Source: Fontibacillus panacisegetis (GTDB lineage Bacteria > Bacillota > Bacilli > Paenibacillales > Paenibacillaceae). From it: DNA of 51,569 bases. The notes under the pieces are model-generated. The model saw only the letters and a list, made by a program, of their open reading frames with translations. It made no database searches and had not been told where the DNA came from. The position numbers and the translations under genes are program-made. The first letter of the stretch is position 1. The number at the start of each line of letters is the position of its first letter. The stretch spans positions 1-51,569 of the forward strand of contig NZ_FNBG01000033.1 in the NCBI RefSeq assembly GCF_900102215.1. The letters run 5' to 3'. Positions 1 through 8,067 of the stretch are shown piece by piece.

Positions 1-88
1 GGAAGATGATCCTGCACCGCTTGATTCCGCCACATTCTATGACTGTATCTTACGTGTAATAGTGTCATGATGCGGAATTCCTGAAATT

Positions 89-221
89 CCTGCAAATATA
101 CAGGCTTTGATCATGTAAAGCCTCTAAATGCCCTAAATTGCTGCAAATGTGCAGGCTTTCTCTAAGGATTCTCTTCAAACTAGTCTATTCCGAACAATAT
201 TCCTGCATTTTGGCAGGCTTT
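89..221. repeat. Three short hairpin repeats, CCTGC-type
   Basis: Three similar elements lie at about 89-108, 141-159 and 202-221. Each has a short inverted repeat of the form CTGC-N5/6-GCAG followed by GCTTT, and each is preceded by an AT-rich stretch. Copies 1 and 3 start with CCTGC; copy 2 starts with GCTGC. The first copy has a weaker stem than the other two. No gene is seen in 1-360. The elements look like a small dispersed repeat family or a remnant array; their function is unknown. Confidence 0.55.
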
Positions 222-310
222 TATTCATCCTTTCATGGCTACTTTAAAAAAAACTGTATTTTTGCATCCTTTTCCTGATATCTTGCCTTTACACTGCTAA
301 ACAAGAAGCG

Positions 311-343
311 TCCCTCAAAGTTATCTTAGATAACTTTTGGGAC
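311..343 (-). terminator. Hairpin terminator after the fructoside operon
   Basis: A perfect 7-base inverted repeat (AGTTATC / GATAACT) with a 3-base loop is extended by an imperfect outer stem pairing TCCC with GGGA. It lies about 20 bases past the stop of the fructokinase gene. Read on the minus strand, a moderately T-rich stretch follows. The outer arm includes the 14-base element GCTGTCCCAAAAGT that also occurs at 51553-51566. Confidence 0.5.
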
Positions 344-360
344 AGCCTCACTTATGAAGC

Positions 361-1242
361 TTATTTAGTTGTCCGCAGTGCAGCAAGCCCCAATGCCAGT
401 GCCCCACATAATCCGGCTTGCTGTCCAAGGCCCGGGGGTACAATGTACTCATCTATGTGATCCAAAATTTCGCTTGCGCTCACATAGCCGTTCAGATTTT
501 CCTTCACCGCATCCCTGATCAGTGGAAACAGTTGGGACTGCTGCATCACGCCACCACCAAGGATGACTTTCTCCGGAGAATTCAGGAGAATAGCTCCTGT
601 AATAGATTGAGCCAAATAAAAAGCTTCTATCTCCCAAGCCGGATGATCCACTGGAAGCTCATGCCCTTTCAGTGTCCAGCGGGCCTCGATTGCTGGTCCG
701 GCCGCCATGCCTTCAAGGCAATCTCCATGATAAGGACAAATGCCTGCAAAATCATCATTGGGATGCCTCCTTGGCAATACATGTCCCCCTTCGGGATGAA
801 CTAAACCATGGACGAGCTTACCCTCCGAATAGACGCCGATGCCGATGCCCGTTCCTATTGTGTAATACAGGCAACTGCTCAATCCCTTCGCTGCTCCCCA
901 GGTAGCCTCGCCAAAGGCCGCTGCATTCACATCAGTATCCCAGCCGTAAGGAACATCAAACTCTCGCCGCAAGGTGCCCAAAAAGTCATAATTTTCCCAA
1001 CCCGGCTTTGGGGTTGTTGTGACATAACCGTAGGTCGGACTCCCGTGACGGATATCGATCGGCCCAAAGGAACCGATACCAATCGCATCTACCTGCTTGT
1101 CTTTGAAATACGAGATCACTTTATCGAGCGTGATTTCCGGATGTTCTGTCGCAAAGCTAATGCTATCCCTAATCTCGCCTCGTTCATTCCCGATTCCGCA
1201 CACAAACTTGGTTCCACCTGCTTCGATCGCTCCAATACGCAT
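361..1242 (-). CDS. scrK: Fructokinase, ROK family
   Basis: A 293-residue cytoplasmic sugar kinase that probably uses ATP to convert fructose to fructose-6-phosphate. The N-terminus carries the ROK phosphate-binding loop (AIEAGGTKF, from residue 5). A CPYHGDC segment near residues 171-177 fits the CxxHxxC zinc-binding site of the ROK fructokinase group such as Bacillus YdhR/GmuE. Length is normal for that group. The ATG start is preceded by GGAG at a suitable distance. It is the last gene of the minus-strand operon, 22 bases after the GH32 gene, so it is well placed to phosphorylate fructose released by that hydrolase. Mannose or another hexose as substrate cannot be excluded from sequence alone. 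The fructokinase call rests on family resemblance plus context. Confidence 0.88.
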   Translation of the reverse strand: MRIGAIEAGGTKFVCGIGNERGEIRDSISFATEHPEITLDKVISYFKDKQVDAIGIGSFGPIDIRHGSPTYGYVTTTPKPGWENYDFLGTLRREFDVPYGWDTDVNAAAFGEATWGAAKGLSSCLYYTIGTGIGIGVYSEGKLVHGLVHPEGGHVLPRRHPNDDFAGICPYHGDCLEGMAAGPAIEARWTLKGHELPVDHPAWEIEAFYLAQSITGAILLNSPEKVILGGGVMQQSQLFPLIRDAVKENLNGYVSASEILDHIDEYIVPPGLGQQAGLCGALALGLAALRTTK

Positions 1243-1264
1243 TATTAGACTCCCCTTCCTGAGC

Positions 1265-2749
1265 TTACTCCAAAACCTTATCAGACGTTGTCAAAGAATA
1301 AACCGACATTGAAGCAAGCAAGAGACGTTCATTATCTGTAGCCAGAGAAATCCCCATGGAATCACCATCCGGGAAAATCAGGTCGGTGATAACTGCCTGA
1401 CCATGATTTGCGAATACTTCAACTGAAGAACGATCCACAAAAATGTGAAGATCGATCATCTCCCCCTGAAATTGAGTTTGCAGCTTTGCAGTTTGAATCC
1501 CGCTGAATTGTTCATGGAAATCTTGCAATCCGGACTTCGTCCGGTCCACATACAGCTCCCCGCGATCCGCATCCACGCCGACCACAGTCTCTACACGACC
1601 GCCCTTTCTCACCTTAAATGCAATGGATGTACCGGAGGCGAGTACAGTTTTCAGTTCATAACTCTCCAAACGTAAGGTGGATAATGCCTTTTCTGCTTCT
1701 TGAAGGGAGACATTTGTAAGCTCCAGTACCGGAACACGATTGTTTTCCAGTTCACGTACAGGCTTTTGCACCAAAGTAACACTGCCGTCTTTTCCCGATT
1801 GAAGCTCAATTTCCCGCGGGATTGTCATGGCGCCACGAAACTCCTCCGCCGGAGTACGGTTAGCATACTTCCAATTGCTCATCCATCCGATAAAGAGGCG
1901 TCTGCCATCCTCCGCCGGAATATCGGACCAGCTTACACCCGCATAGTTGTCCCTACCGTAATCCAGCCAGCGAATCTCTTTGGAATCCACGTCGGGAATA
2001 AACGTCAGACCGTCAAAATCACCGGTGAAATACTGTGTTCTTGAACCCTCGACATAGTCTTGAGAATCACCAACACTAACCAGCATCACCCATTTTTCTT
2101 TCGATGGGTCACCGTCGACATTCAGGGGGAATAAATCCGGACACTCCCACACTCCGCCATGGAAACCTATTCCAGTGCCAAACTCACTTCCGAATGTCCA
2201 CGATTTCAAATCAGGAGAATGATACAAGCATACTGTCTGTCCGCAAGCCAGAATCATAACCCACCGCTGTGTCTGCTTGTGCCAGAACACTTTAGGATCA
2301 CGAAAGTCAATGAAGGTATCATGTTTCAGCACCGGATTCCCTTCATACTTTGCCCAGGTTCTACCGTTATCCTTACTATACGCAAGGCTTTGGGTTTGGA
2401 CAGGATGACTGCCTTTCTGTTCAAGATGATGCGTAAAAATTGCGACAAGTCCAGGTTCATTCTCAAAAAATCCAGTTGTATTATTCCAATCTACCACAGC
2501 GCTTCCCGAGAAAATCATGCCGTTCTCATCGGGCGCAAGTGCAATGTCAAGCTCCTCCCATACGACCAGATCCTTGCTGACAGCATGGCCCCAATGCATC
2601 AGTCCCATGGTCATTTCATAAGGATGATACTGAAAGAAAAGATGATATTCTCCTTTATAATACACCATCCCGTTCGGATCGTTCATCCACTTCTCTTTAG
2701 GTGAGAAATGATATAATCCTCTGTAAGTTTCCTTAATACTTGTAGTCAT
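1265..2749 (-). CDS. Intracellular GH32 beta-fructosidase (sucrose / sucrose-6-P hydrolase type)
   Basis: A 494-residue glycoside hydrolase family 32 enzyme. The three family blocks are present: WMNDPNG (residues 21-27, nucleophile Asp24), FRDPKV near residue 150 (transition-state stabiliser Asp) and ECPDLF near residue 203 (acid/base Glu). The C-terminal third contains the beta-sandwich typical of GH32, including the VDRSSVEVFAN segment. No signal peptide is seen, so it acts in the cytoplasm. A strong GGAG ribosome site precedes the ATG. Its neighbours are an ABC importer, not a PTS permease, so the substrate is more likely unphosphorylated sucrose or short fructo-oligosaccharides than sucrose-6-phosphate. 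Bioinformatic naming of this family as sucrose-6-phosphate hydrolase is common and would be a reasonable alternative. Confidence 0.9.
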   Translation of the reverse strand: MTTSIKETYRGLYHFSPKEKWMNDPNGMVYYKGEYHLFFQYHPYEMTMGLMHWGHAVSKDLVVWEELDIALAPDENGMIFSGSAVVDWNNTTGFFENEPGLVAIFTHHLEQKGSHPVQTQSLAYSKDNGRTWAKYEGNPVLKHDTFIDFRDPKVFWHKQTQRWVMILACGQTVCLYHSPDLKSWTFGSEFGTGIGFHGGVWECPDLFPLNVDGDPSKEKWVMLVSVGDSQDYVEGSRTQYFTGDFDGLTFIPDVDSKEIRWLDYGRDNYAGVSWSDIPAEDGRRLFIGWMSNWKYANRTPAEEFRGAMTIPREIELQSGKDGSVTLVQKPVRELENNRVPVLELTNVSLQEAEKALSTLRLESYELKTVLASGTSIAFKVRKGGRVETVVGVDADRGELYVDRTKSGLQDFHEQFSGIQTAKLQTQFQGEMIDLHIFVDRSSVEVFANHGQAVITDLIFPDGDSMGISLATDNERLLLASMSVYSLTTSDKVLE

Positions 2750-2829
2750 GGATATCTCCTCTCCTTTTCCTCACAATTCAGATCCGGCAGTATTATGCCA
2801 GCGATTGTTTCTATTTCTAAATGATTTTA

Positions 2830-4443
2830 TTATTTAGTGGCCCGATCATAACCGGACTGTTTGATTTCAAGCCATTCCTGCAGCCCCAAACGGTCCAGCT
2901 CTTTCAAATATGCATCCCATTGCTGGTCGATCTTGCCGTTTTGGTACCATTCTGTGCGCATTCTCAATACATAAGCGAATAAATCTGTCTCAATAGTAGT
3001 CAGGCGATCAAGCTCTTCTATCGAGTTAAATACGCTAGGCATCACGTTTTCCGCTTTCATATGAGGGGCCATAATTTCCTTGACGATTCTCATTCTTTCT
3101 TTGGCATCATCCGGCAATGTGGTATATTTACCGTAGTAGCTGTCCAGAATGGCGAGCGGACCACCGACACTTGTTTTCTCTCTCAGCTCAACCGGTGCCA
3201 TTCCGTTAAGGGGCAGATGCTTCAGCGTATTTTTCTCTGCATCGTACTCAAAAATGTTTTGCTGCTTGTCATCACCATAGGTTCCCCAGTTGTTCTGAAC
3301 GGATTGAATCGGATCATACATTTGATCGACCCATTTTGCTGTCGCCTCCAGGTTTTTGTTAGCGCTCGTAATTACCATTCTTCCGCGATGGAAGCCGAGG
3401 GCGTTCGTCCGGGTGACGTTAATCTCGCCATCAGGGCCAGCTAATGGTGACATTACGTCATAGCTGTCATCAGCACCGGAAATATTCGCTTTATCCCATG
3501 AAAAGTAAAGTCCGTATTTATGATCCTTCCCTTTGGCAAGGTAAGTACTCCAATCCTGCGTATAAGCCTCCACATCGATAAGTCCTTCTTTATAAAGCTC
3601 ATTGATGAATTTCACCGCATTTTTGTAATCTTCTTCAGCTGGTGTAAATACAACTTTGCCGTCGTTCGTTACAACTGCGTGATCCGGATTTTCTCCAAGG
3701 CCAAATGACGCGAACAGAAATGCAATGTCCTCAGCACCCGGCTTGTTAATAAAGGACAACGGAATCTCATCCGCCTGACCGTTTCCGTTCGGGTCCTGCG
3801 TTTTAAAGGCAATCAGCACTTTTTTCAGTTCTTCCGTCGTTTTTGGCATTTCTAGCCCAAGTTTTTTTAACCACTCCACATTAATCCACGGAACCGCATC
3901 CACAGCCTGAATGCGCTCTTTGCCGCTTCCGAGCTCCTCTATCCACGGAAAGGCGTAAATATTACCATCCGGCGCCGTTATCATAGCTTTGTATTCAGGT
4001 GCTGCCTCCAGCACTTTATTAAAATTCGGCATATATTGTTCAATGAGGTCATTCACCGGAATTATAGCCCCGTCCTTGGCCAGCTTTAAGAGCTCATAAT
4101 CACCGTATCCCGCATCAAAAATCGCATCTGGCAAATCACCGCTCGCCATGGCGAGATTTCTTTTTTCCACAAACACATCCTTCGTGAAGTTCTTCCAGTT
4201 GATGTGAACGTTTGTCTTTTCCTCCAGACGCTGATTAATGAGCTTATCATTAGGATCAGAAGGAGCGAGTGCAGAACTCTGCGTCATAAAGTTTAACGTC
4301 ACCTTCCCGTTCGGGTCTTGCTCCTTGCTGGCGGAACCCCCGCCTCCCCCGCTGCTGCATGCAGAAAGCAAGAGCATTGAAGCAATTACGGACGCTGATA
4401 AGGCCTTCAGGGCAAATCCCGGTTGTTGTTTGATCTTTGTCAT
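2830..4443 (-). CDS. Sugar ABC transporter substrate-binding lipoprotein
   Basis: A 537-residue extracellular solute-binding protein. It has a hydrophobic signal segment ending in a lipobox (LLSAC, lipidated Cys29 with the chosen start), then a Gly/Ser linker and a large periplasmic-binding-type fold of the LipO/YtcQ group used by Paenibacillus for oligosaccharides. An upstream in-frame ATG at 4458 exists, but the ribosome site GGGAGG falls between it and the ATG at 4443, so 4443 is the start. It precedes the GH32 gene and follows the two permease genes. Substrate is inferred from context to be sucrose or fructo-oligosaccharides. No sequence feature seen here fixes the sugar. Confidence 0.88.
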   Translation of the reverse strand: MTKIKQQPGFALKALSASVIASMLLLSACSSGGGGGSASKEQDPNGKVTLNFMTQSSALAPSDPNDKLINQRLEEKTNVHINWKNFTKDVFVEKRNLAMASGDLPDAIFDAGYGDYELLKLAKDGAIIPVNDLIEQYMPNFNKVLEAAPEYKAMITAPDGNIYAFPWIEELGSGKERIQAVDAVPWINVEWLKKLGLEMPKTTEELKKVLIAFKTQDPNGNGQADEIPLSFINKPGAEDIAFLFASFGLGENPDHAVVTNDGKVVFTPAEEDYKNAVKFINELYKEGLIDVEAYTQDWSTYLAKGKDHKYGLYFSWDKANISGADDSYDVMSPLAGPDGEINVTRTNALGFHRGRMVITSANKNLEATAKWVDQMYDPIQSVQNNWGTYGDDKQQNIFEYDAEKNTLKHLPLNGMAPVELREKTSVGGPLAILDSYYGKYTTLPDDAKERMRIVKEIMAPHMKAENVMPSVFNSIEELDRLTTIETDLFAYVLRMRTEWYQNGKIDQQWDAYLKELDRLGLQEWLEIKQSGYDRATK

Positions 4444-4496
4444 GTTTTGACCTCCCATTTATGTGTGTATTAAAAAAATCTATGTGCAGTTGGCCT

Positions 4497-5378
4497 CTAT
4501 TTAAGAGAACCAACCATGACACCCTTCTCAAAATATTTCTGGAAGAACGGATACATAATGACAAGCGGAAGACTGGATATCACGATGGCAGCGTATTTGA
4601 TAATTTCAGACAAACGTTTCATTTCCGCCATAGCAAGCTGATCGCTAATCATGCCCGGATCCACCTGATTCTGTATAAGAATGGACCGAAGGACAAGCTG
4701 CAACGGATGCAAATTCGGGTTATCCAGATAAATCATTGCATCAAAATAAGAGTTCCATTGTCCCACAAAAGCATATAGCGCAAGGACAAAAATAATCGGT
4801 TTGGAAAGCGGTAAAACGATTTGAAAGAAAATTTTCATTTCCGAGGCACCATCCACATTGGCTGCTTCCTTCAATTCATTGGGCACCCCTTTAAAAAAGG
4901 TGCGTGACAAAATAATGTTCCATACATTAACGGCACCAGGGATAATAATCGCCCAGATCGTATCGAGCAATCCGAGATTTTTGACAAGAAGGTATGTAGG
5001 AATCAGCCCTCCGCCAAAAAATAGCGTGATCAGGAACAATGTCATAAAAAATCGGCGGCCTTTTAGTCGCTCATCCGACAAGGCATATCCCGCAAAAACA
5101 GAAACGATCACTGTTATAAAGGAAAAGGAGATGGAATACAGAACTGCATTGCCAAACCCCCGAACCATAGCCGGATTGGACAAAATCTTTTGATAGCCGT
5201 CCAAGGTCCAATCCGAAACTTTAAATGATAATCCGCGGCTAAGCAGCACGGAGGGGTCCATAAATGAGGCAACAACAATGTAAAGCAGCGGCAGGACCAC
5301 AATAAGTACAGCCAAGGTCAACAGGATGGCGTTTAATGCAAGCAGAAAGCGATCCAAGCCGGAATGTTTGATAGGCAT
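4497..5378 (-). CDS. Carbohydrate ABC transporter permease, LplC/YtcP type
   Basis: A 293-residue inner-membrane permease with about six transmembrane helices. The cytoplasmic coupling (EAA) loop is clear near residues 190-215: EAANVDGASEMKIFFQIVLP. This matches the MalG-like half of CUT1 sugar importers. The start at 5378 has GGAG nine bases upstream. It lies between the LplB-type permease and the binding protein, so it forms one half of the membrane channel. No ATPase gene is present in the operon. The importer probably uses a shared MsmX-type ATPase encoded elsewhere, as is known for related Bacillus systems. Confidence 0.9.
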   Translation of the reverse strand: MPIKHSGLDRFLLALNAILLTLAVLIVVLPLLYIVVASFMDPSVLLSRGLSFKVSDWTLDGYQKILSNPAMVRGFGNAVLYSISFSFITVIVSVFAGYALSDERLKGRRFFMTLFLITLFFGGGLIPTYLLVKNLGLLDTIWAIIIPGAVNVWNIILSRTFFKGVPNELKEAANVDGASEMKIFFQIVLPLSKPIIFVLALYAFVGQWNSYFDAMIYLDNPNLHPLQLVLRSILIQNQVDPGMISDQLAMAEMKRLSEIIKYAAIVISSLPLVIMYPFFQKYFEKGVMVGSLK

Positions 5379-5396
5379 TGCATTTTGCTCCTTTCT

Positions 5397-6356
5397 TTAG
5401 TAGAGACCTTCGCCCTCGTTCAGTTTTTTGACAATGAAGTTCACAGTAACCAGCAGAATCACATTGATTACTGCGTTAAATAACCCAACGGCGGCAGAAT
5501 AAGCATAATCACCCGATTGCAACCCAATTTTATAGACATAAGTGGGAATGATTTCGGAGGTCGGCAAATTCATGGACGTTTGCATCAGATAAGCCTTCTC
5601 AAAGCCAATCGACATAATCCCGCCTGCCGCAAGAATGAACACTATCGCCATAATCGGACGTAGGGTCGGAATATCAATGTGGCGAATCCTTTGGAACAGG
5701 TTAGCCCCGTCAAGGCTGGCAGCATTGTGCAACTCAGGGTCAACATTCGCCAACGCAGCCACATATATAATGGACGCCCAGCCTGCTCCCGTCCAAATAT
5801 CCGACAAAATATATATCCATCTGAAATACTCTGGCCTCGACATGAACATGATCGGTTCGCCTGTTATCGAGGTGAACAACTGATTGATCGGGCCGGTTGG
5901 TGACAAAAAGATAAACAACATACCGACAACAACGACAACAGAAATGAAATTAGGGGCATACAGAAACAATTGAATATTTTTCTTCATCCTCGCTCTGCGA
6001 ACCTGGTTTAGCATCAGCGCCAGCAGGATCGGTACAGGGAAGCCAAGGATCAGTCCGAAAAGGCTCAAATTAAGCGTATTCATAAAGATCAATTCGAAAT
6101 TGGGCGAAGACAGAAACTTGTCAAAATGCTTGAAGCCTACCCATTCACTGCCGATGATTCCTTTAATCGGGCTAAAATCTTTAAAGGCAATAACTGCTCC
6201 ATACATAGGACCATATTTAAATATCAAGGTCAGGAGCAACGCCGGGGTAAGCAATAAATATAGAAAATAGTGTTTTTTCAAATATTCTAACGGGCTTTGC
6301 CGGCTGTGATTTCTAAGCACCGTGCTGCCTTTAGCGGACTTAATCGAGTTTTGCAA
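5397..6356 (-). CDS. Carbohydrate ABC transporter permease, LplB/YteP type
   Basis: A 319-residue MalF-like permease, first gene of the fructoside operon. The N-terminus has a positively charged stretch before the first helix. About six transmembrane segments follow. The EAA-type loop reads ELHNAASLDGANLFQRIRHI, near residue 220. The start codon is TTG, supported by a GGAGG site seven bases upstream. The downstream permease begins only 18 bases after its stop, so the two are co-translated partners. Its 5' end faces the divergent regulator gene across about 470 bases. Confidence 0.9.
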   Translation of the reverse strand: MQNSIKSAKGSTVLRNHSRQSPLEYLKKHYFLYLLLTPALLLTLIFKYGPMYGAVIAFKDFSPIKGIIGSEWVGFKHFDKFLSSPNFELIFMNTLNLSLFGLILGFPVPILLALMLNQVRRARMKKNIQLFLYAPNFISVVVVVGMLFIFLSPTGPINQLFTSITGEPIMFMSRPEYFRWIYILSDIWTGAGWASIIYVAALANVDPELHNAASLDGANLFQRIRHIDIPTLRPIMAIVFILAAGGIMSIGFEKAYLMQTSMNLPTSEIIPTYVYKIGLQSGDYAYSAAVGLFNAVINVILLVTVNFIVKKLNEGEGLY

Positions 6357-6379
6357 AAGTTTGCCTCCGTTCTTTAATA

Positions 6380-6699
6380 AAGTTTACATTTGTCAATCGG
6401 AAAAGGCTTTCATAAATAGATTATTATTTCTGCATCCCCTGCTGTATTTACAATTTATCAAATCAATTATCATTCGTCAATACATTATGTAAAATTATTG
6501 TTGTGCATTTGACAATTTATCGGCCGCATTTTCTAGTAAAAATATTTACATTTTGGCGATCATTGTTTCATTTATCTTGATATTCGAAATAAAAATGCTT
6601 TTTTAAGGCTGCAAAAAACAAATATAAATTATTTTTTAGTAATATATGGATGTGATTGATGTGTATTTTGTAAAGTTTCGGTTTGCAAAATGTAAACTT
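6380..6699. promoter_or_regulatory. Candidate regulator sites: inverted 12-mer pair between operon and regulator
   Basis: The 468 bases between the permease gene and the regulator gene are very AT-rich. AAGTTTACATTT occurs at 6380-6391, and its exact complement AAATGTAAACTT at 6688-6699. Related TTTACATTTT and ATGTAAA cores occur at about 6545 and 6487. Such spaced copies could be operators for the divergent LacI-family protein, possibly with looping. This is inference: the core lacks the central CG typical of many LacI-family operators. Confidence 0.35.
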
Positions 6700-6741
6700 A
6701 ATTTCACATTTGTAATGTTCTTATTGCTATTTTGCGTAAAC

Positions 6742-6747
6742 TATAAT
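6742..6747 (+). promoter_or_regulatory. -10 box of the LacI-family regulator gene
   Basis: A perfect TATAAT lies about 80 bases upstream of the chosen start. No good -35 box is visible 17 bases upstream (TCTTAT), so activity may be weak or regulated. TTTGCGTAAA, which has a central CG, lies directly before it and could be an autoregulatory operator. A transcript starting near 6754 would cover the 6825 start. Confidence 0.45.
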
Positions 6748-6824
6748 ACATTTGAATGAGATATCATAAGAACAAGTCTACTTTTGTAGAGATGGTTCAG
6801 AACATAGATAGTAGAGGTGAAATT

Positions 6825-7865
6825 ATGGCGAAAGAAAAGGTAACTATTCAAGACATCGCCGATGCTTTGGGAATTTCCCGAAACACTGCCTCCAAAGCGC
6901 TTAACGGAATTGAGAGTATTCCTGATGAAACCCGAAATAAAGTCATCAAAAAAGCGATCGAGTTAAAATATAAACAGTTTGCTTTTATAGAAAGTGATAG
7001 TATTTTGACCAAAAGCCCAAAAAATATTGCTTTATTAACCGAAAACCTGCCCAACACATCTCACTTTGGCTCCACCTTAATAAGTGGTCTGGAGAAAACA
7101 ATTAGTGCAGAGGGCTATAATTTATCGATTCACATTGTTAGAGATTTTGAACAGAAATCCCTGTCATTGCCTAACAATTTTGATGAATCGAATGTTGACG
7201 GAATTATATGCATTGAGCTTTTCGATCTGGAATACAGTAATCTCATTACGAGCTTGGGCATACCCACCATTTTTATTGACTGCTCCGCTTTTATTTGTTA
7301 TCCGGATTTTCAGGCTGATATCCTATTGATGGAGAATGAGCACAGTACATACCAGCTCACCAAAAAATTGATCAATGGCGGATATAAGAGTTTCGGGTTT
7401 ATCGGGGACTACAACCACTGTCGAAGCTTTAATGAAAGATGGGCAGGCTTCAATCGCGCCCTGAACGAGGCAGGGATCAGACTTGATCTTGCCCAGTGCA
7501 TCGTAGATGAGGACCGCTTGTTTTCCTCCAAGCCGGCATGGATGGATGAACGGCTGAAAGAGATGGATGAGCTTCCTGCCGCTTTTGTTTGTGCCAACGA
7601 TTATATTGCCGTGAGCGTGATGAAATCGCTGAAGAACCTCAACCATTCAATTCCGCAGGATATTGTCATTTGCGGCTTTGACAACTGGCCAGAATCCATG
7701 ATTGTCGAACCCCATTTAACAACGGTCCATATTTATAGCAACGAAATGGGGATCAAGGCTGCAGAAATGCTTCTTTCCCGCATCAACAAACCGGATCAAC
7801 CTTATCAGGTTTCCCATATTTTTACCAAACCTTTGATCCGAGGAACCACTCCGAATCTCAGTTAA
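6825..7865 (+). CDS. LacI-family transcriptional regulator
   Basis: A 346-residue repressor-type protein. Residues 6-28 form the LacI helix-turn-helix and hinge start (VTIQDIADALGISRNTASKA). The rest is a periplasmic-binding-like effector domain, ending in the typical C-terminal region with GFDNWPESMIVEPHLTTVH. An in-frame ATG at 6756 exists, but GAGGTG ahead of the ATG at 6825 and the normal LacI N-terminus favour 6825. It is transcribed away from the fructoside operon and is likely its local regulator, with a sugar or sugar phosphate as effector. Autoregulation is plausible. A hairpin terminator follows. Confidence 0.9.
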   Translation: MAKEKVTIQDIADALGISRNTASKALNGIESIPDETRNKVIKKAIELKYKQFAFIESDSILTKSPKNIALLTENLPNTSHFGSTLISGLEKTISAEGYNLSIHIVRDFEQKSLSLPNNFDESNVDGIICIELFDLEYSNLITSLGIPTIFIDCSAFICYPDFQADILLMENEHSTYQLTKKLINGGYKSFGFIGDYNHCRSFNERWAGFNRALNEAGIRLDLAQCIVDEDRLFSSKPAWMDERLKEMDELPAAFVCANDYIAVSVMKSLKNLNHSIPQDIVICGFDNWPESMIVEPHLTTVHIYSNEMGIKAAEMLLSRINKPDQPYQVSHIFTKPLIRGTTPNLS

Positions 7866-7880
7866 GCTTTTCAGAAGCCT

Positions 7881-7927
7881 GGGACTATTTCTTGCCATAC
7901 TTCATGGCTAGAGGTAGTCCTGTTTTT
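7881..7927 (+). terminator. Terminator after the LacI-family gene
   Basis: Paired arms GGACTA and TAGTCC, with an inner GCCAT / ATGGC pairing, are followed by TGTTTTTG. It starts 16 bases past the regulator stop codon. Confidence 0.6.
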
Positions 7928-8067
7928 GTGATCCTTGCAAAAGAACTGGTTAGAGAGAAATGATATTGGATTAAGCTAACGCATTAATGACCAATATGCT
8001 TCTGATTGACGAAATCCCGAATTTTCATTATGGTAGGTCTAGCTCAAAGCAATAGGAGAGGATCGAT

